Assembly (NCBI RefSeq): GCF_002078875.1
Contig: NC_034414.1
Coordinates: 7,322,965 to 7,386,964, forward strand
DNA from: Numida meleagris
Lineage: Eukaryota > Chordata > Aves > Galliformes > Numididae
DNA length: 64,000 nucleotides
Reading direction: 5' to 3'
Part shown: positions 24,933-37,337 of the stretch, piece after piece
Position numbering within the stretch: position 1 is the first letter of the stretch
How the letters are laid out: every line of letters begins with the position of its first letter
The notes under the pieces: model-generated
What the model was told of the DNA's origin: nothing
Database searches by the model: none
Seen by the model: the letters and a program-made list of their open reading frames with translations, nothing else
Made by a program: the position numbers and the translations under genes

Positions 24933-27900
24933 AAAACAAACAAACTTAGAGAATTATCTTACAAAAACCATTTGTACTATGACAGTCCATTTCTAAAATA
25001 TTTGTACTATGTAAAATTGTTGAACGTGATTGGGAAGCAAAGTAAATTTTGCTCTCTAAAGCAGCCTAAATTGGCCCATATCAGAAGGCACCAGCTGTGC
25101 ATTATGTAAATGCATTGGTACTATGGAATTAATGTTGTCAGTCTTGTCAGTTGTGCTAGGTCAGTTTAAAAAGGGAATTTTCTACACTTAAAGATTTCAC
25201 CTCCACAGTTTTAAGTGCATTTGGTATAGTAATTACCACGAGTAAAAATACTTACCTCTTTGCTATTCCTGTTCTGCACTTGATGGATTTAACAGATACT
25301 AGTTGCCATTGAAGCTCTATGTTTGTTTTGCCAATCAAAGTTTTGCCAAAATACTGATCTGTGTGGCAGTGTCTGTCTTGTACCAGACCTGCACCAAATC
25401 CTGAAGGACTGGTCAGATGGCTGCATTGCATAAACCTCGTTGTTTTCCATCAAGTAAATTCTGTTGCAAAGTACAAAGGACCTGGCCTTAGGGTTCTTTC
25501 TGTCTTAAACACGTGGAAACTGTAATTATTAAATGCAAACGGGAGTTAATTTCAGTGCTTTCCTTCTCTCTGATGTAACTTTATGGTCAGCTTCTACCTG
25601 GGTGCACAGAGCAGGTGAATGTGTGCTAGACAAAGACTTGGTGAGGCACAGTGGAGACTCTTTTAAAAACACTGGATTAAAGGAATGCAAGGAGGGGCTA
25701 TACAAGAGTAAGAACTTGAATTCAATGTGTTTTAGTGCGTACCTGTTCTGGTTTTACTGTTGTCTTGTACTCAAAGAAGCAAGAATCCTATCTTTTTGCA
25801 CAGTACAAATCTGGTACATATCTGTTTGCTTCTCAGGAACTTTGCTGGCTGGCAAGGTTCATTCCTTCAGCTTTCAATTGCCTGAGTTATCTGATCTTAA
25901 ATGAATTTCAGCACTTGTTTATAACATGCAGTAACTTCTTGCCAGCTGCTGGCTTAGTGTTTCAGGGTTAGAAATGTGCTCTGCGCTGCTCTGGTTATAA
26001 GGCTTGAGATCTTTAGAGCGTGCTCCCAAGTGCAGCTTATCTATACAGGTGAGCAGTACACCGCTTTGCTGTTTAACTGTTACAGGCACATCTGCTTGTC
26101 AGATGTATGCAAAGGACCGTTCCAATTGTCAGTGCCCGGGGTAGTTTTTTCTGTTGCTTAACTATATAACAGACAAATGATGAACTGGAGGGCTGTAATT
26201 TACTCTCGGCTACTGACTTGCACCATTTCATGGAGATTACACATGTACGTTGCTGTCAGCTGTGTTTTCAGTTAAACAAATATCTTATTTCCACCACAGC
26301 TGAGACACAGCACTTAAAAAGTGCAGTCTTCACTTCCAGTGGTTCTTGCTGAATTTTGCTTACCAGGTAGGTGGGTCTGCCTCTCTCTCTCTCAGCTGCT
26401 TTAATGAATATGAGAACTAAGAAATTTTTGAGTGTTGTATTTTGTACAAGTGCAAAATGAGATTCTTGAGTGTTTTTTGTCTACTTGCCTAAAATCTTAT
26501 TTATGATTTCTAAATCGGTGTATAGCACGATCTTTTTCTTCTGTTTTGTAGTCTGCTGAATATCCTGTAATTTACTGTGCTTGAAACAGACAACCCAGAA
26601 CAGTGGTGCTTCTTTCTAAGCTATTTTCTGTCATGTTAAATTTTATAAGCAGCTTTATAAGAAATATGCATTTCCAAGCCAACAAAATCTGAAAGTGAGA
26701 CACACTGCATGCTTCAGTTTCACTGAGAATATTGTAAAGCGTGACTAAATAGTTTAAAATTCACACTATATACTTTTAAAAATACAGTTGTGTTTGGAAC
26801 TAGTTTGGTGTCCATTGATCTGTCTGATATACGCAGATTGCAGATTCTGCAAAACTCATCTTTGTAACTATTCTACTCAAAATAGTTTTTTTTCCTTAAT
26901 TTTTAACGTTGATCTTTCAAAAAAAGAACTTCAGGAAAATAAGTTATACCTATTGTACTTATTAAATGAAAAACAAGTAAGTATAATAAGCACGTTAATG
27001 TTTCATAGTATATGTCCTATTTCTGTTCTGTATTTAAGATCTTTAAGATCCTCCTAAAGCTACTAGAGCCCAAATTACCATTTTCCCTCTCTTATGTTAC
27101 CTTTTTTTGCTTTAAAACCAATAACAGAAATTCGTATTTTCTTTTCTTACAATTGCATATTTATTCTGGCTGGCTTCGTGTTGCATCATACCACTGAAAT
27201 ACACTATAATTTCTCTGTAGCAAAATGGGTCACATTCTCTAATGAGTTGTTCTCTGTGAGCATCTGCTTGAAGAGGAAAATAATTGCTTCCAGATGTTAT
27301 ATCCATTTCAAGAGGGGACATTTACTTAAAATGGCACTTTCTTTCAAAGCAAAAGTTAGGCCCTCTAGATGCAAGATAAAATTGTCAGCTGTTTTAAATT
27401 AGTGTAGATCCATTGAAAACAAACCAGGGATAGTTAGCTATTTTGTCTATTTTAAGGCCAGAGATCTATGCCAGTTTACACGGGATGAGGATCCAATCTT
27501 CCATCTTCAGAACAAACTGTAAGATTTTGAGTTTAAAAAAAAAAAAAATCCCAGCTGCCTTCATGCTCAGTCATACCAGGTAACACCTTAACATTCACAT
27601 GGAGCTACAGAACTCAGGAGAGGACTGAGGTATTAGCCTCTGTTGCAGAAACAAGTTTCATTTAGGAGTCTTTTGAAAAACTAAGCAGTAATACCAGACA
27701 GTACGCTCAAAGGATAGCTCTATTGTTAAAGATGTCTAGATGGGTGCTGTCTCCTTGCCTTATTAAGAAATCTTCCCCTTGCATCACCGTACGCCACGTC
27801 AATGTCAAAGAAAAAAAAATCTAAATGTTGTTTCAGTTCAAGAGTGAATAGAGCCTGTTTGATGCTGAGTGGCCCTATTTTCATACCCAGGTTCTCATTT

Positions 27901-28689
27901 ATAGCTGTATGTTAATCTCTAGAAGGCTTCTGTGTTACCAGCTGTACAGGGCCTGTTCCAGTCTGGGCTGGAATAATCCTCTGGAATTTGTTCGAGTTAG
28001 TGGAGATGGAGTCCTTCATTTCTGGAATATTGAGGGGTTTTGTTTTTTTATAACTGTGTTTGTAATCATATTTGTAGAAACTAGCTAGCGCTGGGATTTC
28101 ACTAGGTGACTGCTTCTTAGAAGTGAATGATCTTTTCTTGATTATTACTTAACATATCCTGTTCAAGGTCAAAAAAAAAAAAAGGCTATATTTGTTTATT
28201 TTCCCATCCACACACAAGTACCATTGTCAGTGTCAGCAGGAGTGGGCATGACACTGGGAATAGTGGGTGGCTTAGATAACTGGTGTTGCAATGCTGTTGC
28301 AAGTTTAGTGCCATTTCTAATTTGGGCAGTATTCCCCAGCAGACTAAAACAATTTACATGTGAAGCAGATTTGGGTTCCAAGTGAATGTTAACTGCATCA
28401 GTTGAAAAATAATGTTTGTGGCTTCCTTGGCTCCAAACTGTAGCATACAACATGTCATACAGCTTGTGTAAAAGGAAGGTATGAGGAAAGGGTACCGATC
28501 AAAAGGGCAGTTCCTGAACTCTCAGTAACATCAGTATAGGTCCAGAATAACTATGCAAACTCTAAGTCACTTTCTGTGTAATCCAAAGCAGAATCTGCTG
28601 TAATTCCTCAGTACACTTCATAGGACCAAAACACAAATGTGAGTTATGAATTACCATCAAATTAAAAATACAAAACAAGCTAAAATCCA

Positions 28690-29092
28690 GTATATATCAA
28701 GACGGCTCCAAAAATGCCTCCTATTTTATTATGTTGGCTCATGACATCAGAGGCAGATGTTGGAGGGATGACAGTAGAGGTTGAATCTTCCCGCCAGTAT
28801 CCCATTACGCACTGTTGCTGTGTGGCAGATGGCAGCAGGGGGGAAGTCGGACAAAATGGCATCTGACATGGAAGTGAGGATGGAGCAAAGGTGTGTCACT
28901 GAATTCCTCTATGCAGGAAAAAATGGCACTCACTGATGTTCATCAACACTTGCTGAACGTTTCTGGAGACGAAACAATGGATGTTGGCACAGTGAGGCGG
29001 TGGATGGTGCATTTGAGCAATGGCGATGGTAATGTGAAGGACAAGCCGCGTTCTGTGGCTTTTGGAGCAACCTGCCTCTCTTTTGAAACCTA
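28690..29092 (+). mobile_element. Mariner DNA transposon remnant (Galluhop-like), 5' part only
   Basis: The segment with AAGACGGCTCC, GATGTTGGAGGGATGACAGT and ACAAAATGGCATCTGACATG matches the 5' leader of avian and mammalian mariner copies. After the ATG at 28858, the frame reads MASDMEVRMEQRCVTEFLYA, the start of the transposase N-terminal helix-turn-helix region. A one-base shift in the A-run near 28920 and a stop break it; the following block (VRRWMVHLSNGD, then KDKPRS) continues in another frame. Similarity ends near 29060, so the catalytic part is missing. Inactive relic; exact ends are approximate. Confidence 0.82.
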
Positions 29093-30202
29093 AGATCTTT
29101 CACATAAAAAGAGTTAGGCACTTGGAAAGTTAGATATTGAATGTTCAGTAAGACTTAAAGTTCTGAATGGATTTCTCATTTTGAAATTAGAGGCCAAGAG
29201 AGGCAATTTTGGATAGTATGTTGGTAAATTTTGTAAGATTTTTGATTTTGGCTTTCTTGGAAACTGAAAGGTGCAATGAAGGTGAATGTGGAGTATTGTC
29301 CAAACGCAGTGATTTTGTCTCTCCAAAGTACGCCTATTTCTGCAATCTGAAAAATGAACTCAGGACACAGAAGCGTTGCCAGCAGTTTTCTAGTTTATGG
29401 TGTTACTCAGTTTAGACATTGCTTTTAGCTTCCACTTCTGTCACACCATTTCTCATTCAGTACCATTTCCTCCAAAGTTAGTATTCTTGCAAAGTTACCG
29501 AGTGCCACATGACAGTAGAAATGTTGTTTACCATTGTTACTCTGTTTTGGCTCAGTGCTCATGCTTCAATACATCCTGTACGGAATAACACGTGATAAAA
29601 TGTTGTAAAACTTTGCATTATAATACTAAAACGTGGCTTAGTCTGATGAGTATTTTAGAAAGTAGTCAATTGTTCTGAAATGTGTCATCTGAAGGTGTTT
29701 ATGGCATTTTGTAGCATTGTGTTCGTTCAACCTTAGTACTGGTTTCTGATTTCATGTCTTGCACAGGGATTGACTCTGTGCCAGACATTGTGTAGAAGTG
29801 AGGAGGAGGACAGTGGTTTAGTGATTAACACGGGGGAACATGTAGGTGAAAATAACTGCAGAGTTTGAGAAACATGCAGTTCAAACAGTTCAAAGTATAC
29901 ACAACATGTGGAGAGGGAGAGAGAGATTTGCTTTCATGTGAATTAGCTGATCACTCTGTGCTCTTTTAGCTACTTTTTCTACCTGCGGTAAATGATTGCA
30001 TCATTTCTACATTGCAGCATTAAGTACCTTTTGCATGGTAAAGTAGTAGTAAATGTGGCTTTTGAAGAGGAGAATAATTTTGCTTTTGTATTGAAAGTGT
30101 AAACAAAGGGGTAGAGACCTATGAGTTTGCCAGCAAATCACGTAGCGTTCTGTCACTGTTGAAATAAAAATAACTTGGGAAAAAATTCTGCTTCGCTTTC
30201 AG

Positions 30203-30334
30203 GAGCTGCTAAGTCGAACATCACTGGAGACTCAGAAATTAGATTTAATGGCTGAAGTTTCAGACTTGAAGATTAAGCTGGTTGGTATGGAAAAGGAACA
30301 GAGTGAATATGAAGAGAAACAGAACAAAGCTGAG
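30203..30334 (+). CDS. PPFIBP2: PPFIBP2 coding exon, coiled coil (residues 142-185)
   Basis: A 132-bp phase-0 exon between TTTCAG and GTGAGC. It encodes ELLSRTSLETQKLDLM, then EVSDLKIKLVGMEKEQ and ends in NKAE. The ELLSRTSLETQKLDLM block is shared with both human liprin-betas, and the later part fits liprin-beta-2 (VGMEKEQ) rather than liprin-beta-1. Confidence 0.97.
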
Positions 30335-33300
30335 GTGAGCTTCTTTCTTCAGCTTGTTTTCTTTTTCCTTTTTTTTCTGTCACGTGTCTCTGGTCTCACA
30401 TCTGAGTTTTTCAGCTGAAAATGGCATGCAGTGGGACCTCCTGTACTTAGAGCGCGATCTGTACTCTTAGCCTTGTGAATTCAGCGAGGAATATCATTAT
30501 GCATTTTTGGGATGTGGTTTCTTTTCCTCTCTCTCATTATGTTTCAAAGCTTGCTGTTTGGCTTTAATCAAGACACAAAGTCCATTCCAGCAGCATTCTG
30601 TTTTTTTTTCACTTAACTCTTTCCTTTCCACAGGAGCTAGACTGGCATGGCTGCTTGAAGCCTATTGAGCCTATTTCCATGTTTTCTGTGACAGAGCAAG
30701 ACTGTAAGTTTAGCAGTATCAGGGATGCTACAGATGCTTGTATGCAGAGGCCCTCAGTAATTTTAATGCATTCATGGTGGTTGGGAGGGACAGGCAAGGA
30801 GCAGGGTATTTTCCTCAAATCATCCCCTTCCCTTGTGTTTACATAAGAAATATCTAGTGTGGGGGGGGGAGGATCACTTGCACTGGAGGAAATTCAAATC
30901 TTTTTTCCCCTTCAGAACTGGAAAGTTCTGGATATCAAAGCAGCTTTATTTTTCACTGTGTTAGTTAAGGAAGAGAGCATGAAATAAGGAATAAAATGAG
31001 CGTCTATTTGTTTTATGGAGCACCGTTCCATAGAAACCTCTGTGTAGTGAGCAGCAGGTGGGAGCTGGAAAGGGATTATGGAAGACAGTAATTCAGATGA
31101 AGTGCCATCTCCTGGAAGGAGAACACATAGCCTGGTAGGATTACCAGGCAGGAGAGGATTAATAGGGCTGTGCCTTGGCCAAGATTTATACTTTATTAAC
31201 TCAAAAAAGACTTTGTTCCGTGTTGTCTTAGAAGAAATCAAACTACAGGCAGTGTTAGAAAACAGTTTGCTCTCCATAATGTTGATAGTAGAGTATCTGA
31301 TAAATATGTCTAAGTAATTTACCTGCAGTGACATCATAAGTTTGGGGTGTGTTTGTTTTTTGACTTAGTTGTCCTCTGAAGTTTTCTTTAGAGATTAAAA
31401 GATTGCTTAGAGAGAGCATTTTCTGGCAGAGTTGGGAAGCCAGAGAGGCACCAGCTGCTGTTTTTCTATCCGTAGTCTTCTTGTGCTCTTTCACCCACAA
31501 CTATCAGTGTCCTGTGTACAGAAGGCCTGAGCAGTCATACTTCTTGAAAATCTAAACAGATCCGTGGAACACGTAATTGCTACAGGTAGGAGCCTGTTCC
31601 CAGCTGCGATCTTCCTGAGAGGCCTTCAGTGCTTCCCATTAAATGTCGAATACCAGGAAGAAGCTGTTCTTAATTCAGGGCATCCACAGTCAGCCTTACT
31701 GCTGGCATGCAACAAAGCTTTTGAGTGCATTTGCATTGACAGCACTTCTAAGCACTGAGTCGGTCTGGGACTGTGATCAAGGTGAGGCTGTGACCCGTGA
31801 AATTCTTCTGCTACTGCAACAGGATGCGTGGCCTGCTGGGATGGGAAAGTTGAGGGCTATTGGTCTGGAGGCCTTTGTTGTATTGCTAACTGATAGGAAA
31901 TGCTCTCTTGAGGTGGAAAAGGATCCTAATCTGATGGAAAAGTTGAGAATCATTGTGTTAAGTATGCTGTGAATTATTGATTGCCCCAAGATGTGATTAG
32001 ATTTCTGGCCTGTTGAAAGTTGCAAGCCTACGTATAGAAAGCAAGGAAAATGAGTCTTGTAACTAAAACTGTAAGAAATAAAAAGCATTTTCAGTTTGCT
32101 CGTTGAGCCTGTTTATATATTCATTTCAGATTGCCACGAATAAATGTTAATCCAATTTGTCAAGATAAACGGGATTCAACTGAATGCTTACTTGAGTTCT
32201 AATGCTTTTTTTAACTGTCTCCTTCAGCCCCCTTTACTGTAAATTTTGTTAATTGTCAGTACGAACATGGTTTCAAACATCACAGTGAAACATTATTATC
32301 TTTTCTTTATACTATTGGACTGCAAATGCTGCTTACATTTGATGATAACTTTTAGTGTCATTTCAAATTCCGAGCCTTCACTGCCTGGCTATGACTTTCA
32401 AGTGAGTAATCTACTCTTAAGTAGGCAAAGAGCCTACCTGTAGTTTGGTCTTGTTTATGCATATGGAATGGTGTTGTGGTAACCTAATTTCTTGGGTTGC
32501 ACTGTTCTCCAAACTGACAGTGTCTGAATGAAATTAATCTTGCTGTAATTGTATCTCTGAATGCTGTGGCTACTTCAGCAGGCTCTTACAGTGTCTAATA
32601 TGTCAAATGAAATTGCAGTTAATATTTTTGCACCAGTGGAACAAAGTTGTGGGTGACAGAGCCTTTCTCTTAGGCTGCAGTTGGCCGATTGCTGCTTTCA
32701 AGACTAAGATTAGGATTGACAGAGGTGAGCCAAACAGTGATTTCATAGTTATCTTACTATCAGAATGGTGCTCCATTTTCACCCTAGCACGTGTTACAGA
32801 GGCATCTTGTAGTTAAACTATTTTAAGATGCCTGTTAATTATAATTCATGGTTGACTCTGCCATTTCTAAGTATAATAGCGGGTTAATAAAAGTTCAAAA
32901 CAAGATGTGAAATTGCAGAACAAGTCAGCTAAAACATATTTCCTTTGTACTCTTAATTTTGTGTCAGCTCATTTCACAGCAGCTGTTTCCAGTCACACAG
33001 CATTTATCCGTATAATTATTTTTCTGGTTGGCTTGAGGAGAAACAAAGCAAATTAAGATATTTTTCTAAATATGAATGAGTCTTAATCAGTCAGATTCAT
33101 TTCAGTTTATCTTATGCAGCTGTGGTTTCGTTTTAGTTATAGTTAGCAGCAAAGAGTTTGTTGAGTATCTGGCTCTTGAAGGTATTAATTTCAGACTGAA
33201 TGCCACTTGTCTTTGGCTCTTCAAAAGCACATGCTAAATTTATAATGGCATTTAGTTATACATATAACACGGGAGCTGGGAGAATGGCTACTTGTAAATG

Positions 33301-35467
33301 GATGGACTCACTCCTGCCTTTGTCGCTTTAACTCTCTTTGTGTGGAATAATATTCTCTTGTTTGCTGCCATGATGCTGTAAAGGTTTTTGAGATCCCACC
33401 TGAGGGCATTTGTGTAACTTCTCTCTTACCTGAGGAGCCTTAGAAATCTTAGAAATACATTTCCTCCATGTTGGCAAAGCATGAGAGAGCAACACAATCA
33501 AGTGATTAGCTGCAGCCTGGGTGCTTGCCTTACCCAAACATGGACAAAAGAGACCTTCTATCACTATCAAGAGGCTGCAGGAATAAGTGCCCATTTCAAC
33601 TTGCTTACAGCCCTTACTCTCTCCTATTTTTTTTATTTTCTGTCATATGATAAGTTTTGTGGGTTTTGTTTATTTTGTGCTGAGGATCTGAAGTTTGCTA
33701 TACGCTGCTGGAAAGTGTGTTGTGGCTGCCGTGTGGACACTTCTGAATTAAATACCTAGTGCACAATTACTTGCCATTTCAGAGAAGTTTGAGTCAGCGA
33801 GCCAACTAATTTGTTCTGGTCTTTGACAGAGCACAGCTCTGTGGAGTTTATTGCGCTGCCTCAACTGAATCAAATTTAAGATCAATTTTTTAATCTTAAT
33901 TTATCGTGCAGTGAAACAATCTCAAAAAAGGAGATGACTTTCTCACCTTGAAACTGGAAACAACTGTAAGACGTACATTGCCTCTGGAGTTCATCTTTTC
34001 TTCTCCTAAAAGCCTAAGTAAATCTTCACTGGGATATAGATTTCTGCAATTTGTCTAGTGTCAGGTGTTCACTGAAGGAAGTCTGTTTGGATGCAGAGTG
34101 TTTCCCATTGCCTTTGTGAATGTGAGGCAGAAGAGTAGCAGCAGCGGTAGTGGTTCTGAACTCTCTCACTGTGCTACAACCAGAGCAATTTCCAGTCTGT
34201 GCAGCTTGTTTGACCAGTGGTTTAACGTATGGTTTAACGGTGTTTTCTGACAAAGTCAAGCACAGACTGCCATCCTGGTGCTTAGAAGAAAGCAAAGGAG
34301 ATAGACCTGTATCCCGAGGACTCTGCTCTCCACTTGGCACTCCTCAGTGAGGTATCTAATCTTGGAGATGATGACAGAAGAGAAACAAAATCAAAGCATG
34401 GAAGATGGAAGGCTTGTGGATAGCTTTTAAGTTATCCATGAGGCAAGTATGATGAGTGTTCTGCTTTGCAGCACTCTAATAAGAGGATGAAGTAGCTGTA
34501 GGGACACGCTCCTCACCAGCGTCCTGTGCTGCTGCAGAGTGGTGGTAGTCCTGGACATACGAGGGATGTAGTTTTGCCTAGGTGTGCTGACATGAAAGAA
34601 GCTATCTTTTTCTTAACTGAACAGCCCTGGCAGAGCATCTCAGCCTATAAAGGACTGGACGCAAGAGAGCTGGTGTGCTGGGGCCAAGTACTCTTTCTAA
34701 ACTTGTCAGGTTTTTTAGGAGCTAATCCTCATTTATGTGTGTAAAAGATTTGTTGGATGAGAAAAGATGAGCATCAAACGTTGTGAGCCCGACTCAGACT
34801 GACGTGCATGAAGGGAAATAAATGCAGCTCCTGTTCTGAATTTCATTTAAAGCACAGTGCCCTTCAAAAATACTTAATGGATGTAAATTTATTGCAGCTA
34901 ACTTATATGTAGGCTTTTGAAAGAGGATCTTTGTGAATATTTGGAGTTGTCTGTGGTTGCTGATGCAGTTTGAGATTGAATGTATTAAATACTTACCTGG
35001 TTGAAGCAGTGTCCTGTTCTTGCAGTTTATGCTCTGGCACTGAGCAGCTTTGAGGTTACTGAGTCAGCAGAGTTGGGATTACAGGAAGACTTTTATGTAT
35101 GATAATCAAGAATAAAAATATGTATATATATACTTTGCCTTTTGTTCTTTTGTCCATTAAAACCTTTTTTACTTCTGTGGAAGACGGATTAATCTCATCA
35201 AATTTAGTTCATTTGAACAAACTGAGAAGTCATGAATTTGTCCAGAACTTAGATTCTGTTCTGTTTAATCTGTAGCTCTACACAAAGTCCAGATTTATAC
35301 CCATTCACATATGTTTTACCAAAAAGGGAACACACTGTCCATTTTTTAAGGTTGCCTCTGATATGCTTTCTGTATTTCTCCGTGCTGCAGCAGTACGAAT
35401 ACCTTCTTTGCACATTGTCTGGATTTTTTTCTCACCTGCCTTTTTTTTTTTCTTCCTATGTTTTCAG
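30335..35467 (+). other. PPFIBP2: PPFIBP2 intron, 5.1 kb
   Basis: No repeat family or exon recognised apart from short homopolymer runs. Ends in a strong polypyrimidine tract (35430-35467) in front of the cassette exon. Confidence 0.7.
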
Positions 35468-35650
35468 TCAGTAGTGAACCTGATAAGTGAGCTACAGGAG
35501 CAGATGTGTAAACTGCAGCTGGAAATTAATAGTAGAATTCAAGAAAGAAAATCTCAAGATAGGAAATCCAGTGTGACACCTAATGGTCCTCAATCTAGCC
35601 CAAGAGCAGTGGTAGAGAATCTCAGCCAGAAGAATTGTTCTCAGTGTGAT
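35468..35650 (+). CDS. PPFIBP2: Candidate cassette exon adding coiled coil to PPFIBP2
   Basis: After a long T/C tract and TTTTCAG, a phase-0 open frame starts SVVNLISELQEQMCKLQLE and goes on through INSRIQERKSQ into a Ser/Pro-rich tail ending near NCSQCD. Hydrophobic residues at heptad spacing extend the coiled coil. It lies between exons ending KAE and starting GLLQEL, which are joined directly in the human protein I recall. The donor is uncertain: GAT|GTACGC at 35651 keeps frame (61 codons), and GTG|GTAGAG about 40 bp earlier is another option. Reading through instead meets a stop at 35744-35746, giving a possible truncated form. Confidence 0.65.
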
Positions 35651-37244
35651 GTACGCGAAGTACACTGCAGCAGCAGCCTGTGTATTGCCTCTTCTCTTCT
35701 TTTGCAGAAACTAAATTGTGCTAACCGGGGATATGTTGTGAATTAGTGGCATTAATCTTTGTGACTCTCACGAGTAGGAGTGAGAGAGGTGATTGTCAAA
35801 ATTACCAAAAACAAACCCCCCAAAAAACCCCAGACACCTTGCTCCCTCATCTTCTACTCAGTCACTAGGACAAATTTGGTCATCATTGCACTCTTATCTA
35901 CTGAAGCAGGATATCCGTAAGAACCATCACCTCTCTCAGGTTTTACACTATCTGCATCTTACTTGTACGTCTGTGCTACTGGTGTGGTTTTGTTGGTTGG
36001 TTTGTTTTTCTCCCTTCTCTGCCTTCTTCTATTTTTCCCCTCATTGAGATTTGTTTGCTATGCAGCATGGTAGCATGGTTTGATAGTTTGTTAATTTTCC
36101 TCACAATAATGCCACTCTAACCAGTCCTCTGAACACTGATGATTATTCATTTCCGAATATCTGAAAGCTTAACGCAGGTATAAAATGAAGATTCAGGTAA
36201 GTCTATCTGAAGTATATCCTATAAAAACAATCTCCTTGTGCCTGTAAAATAGTAAATCTGACACATTTTTGTTGATTCTGACATCAGTAGTTAAGAGAAA
36301 AGCGTTTCTGATTTTACCATATAGATCCTGGTTGTATTTGGTCAAAGCCACACCACATGTCAAAACAAAAGCTATTGTGCATAAACTGCTTAAATTGAAG
36401 GTTGAATGACATTGGTCTGACTGAAAAAGTCCACCTTAAATATTCACAATGAGCATTAGTAAGATACTACTATGGTTGTGTAATGTATATAGTATACCAG
36501 ACTCTGAAACGGCTTTGCTTCAAATTTTTCCATTCTCCTACTCACTGGTCTCATCAGAGTTCTGTCAATAAATTAATAATGTTGTCCTCAAGAGTGAACA
36601 TTAAGATATGGTTGAAGGAAGGGGAGAAACGGTTGTCTCTTTTTCAGAGAAATAGACAAGAATTTGCTGCAATTCCAGTCTGCAGCAATCCTGTTTGCCA
36701 AGCTGCAAACATCCATGCTGAAAGTAGTATACTGATAGTCATATTCAACTGTGTGTCTGTGGCATTCAGTGCCAAAAAATAAGCATAATGTAGTCTGAGT
36801 TGCTTTTCTTGGTAAGTAGCTTAAGTGCTTCTTTGGGGGGAGGATTGTAGCTTTAATGAAAGTTACTCATGTCAGCCCTTCACATGTTTCTGCTTGCTCT
36901 CTGAGATGGCAGCAAAAGCAAACAAGCGAAAAACAATAGTTAATGCTGAATGAGACTGTAGTTGTGGATTTTTTTGGCTCGTTTTCACTTAGACTTCCCC
37001 AGGTCAGCTGTCTTCCTTAATAGGACCAAGAAAACTGCTCATAAGTTCTGATAGAGAATTTGAGAAACTGTTCCTTGGAATAATCTCTTAGTTTAAAATA
37101 GTTGTTACCTGGTTAAACTACAGCTTTTTTATATGATGGTTCAGTGTTCATTACTACATGGTTAATGCATGATCTTTAATTCATAACCATGGAAAATTAG
37201 TATCTAACTGAGTAATCTTATAGTTACCTGTTTTTCCTTTGCAG
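35651..37244 (+). other. PPFIBP2: PPFIBP2 intron, 1.6 kb
   Basis: No exon or repeat recognised. Ends in TTTTTCCTTTGCAG. Confidence 0.7.
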
Positions 37245-37337
37245 GGTTTGCTACAGGAACTCAGACACCTCAAAATTAAAGTGGAAGAACTGGAAAATGA
37301 AAGAAATCAATATGAGTGGAAATTAAAAGCAACTAAA
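37245..37337 (+). CDS. PPFIBP2: PPFIBP2 coding exon, coiled coil (residues 186-216)
   Basis: A 93-bp phase-0 exon with donor GTAAGG. It encodes GLLQELRHLKIKVEELE then NERNQYEWKLKATK, a near-exact match to human liprin-beta-2; the liprin-beta-1 counterpart starts GLIQEI. Confidence 0.97.

Larger units (their letters stand above)
22092..30202 (+). other. PPFIBP2: PPFIBP2 intron, 8.1 kb
   Basis: AT-rich, with an AAT microsatellite (24908-24932), a TCTC run near 26382, a poly(A) at about 27535 and a mariner remnant (28690-29092). Other open frames are short and unrecognised; no exon or RNA gene seen. Confidence 0.75.

Noticed and set aside
34026..34350. Overlapping open frames on both strands
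   Set aside because: Chance opens in a less AT-rich intron stretch; no recognisable protein, no intron-phase fit to PPFIBP2.
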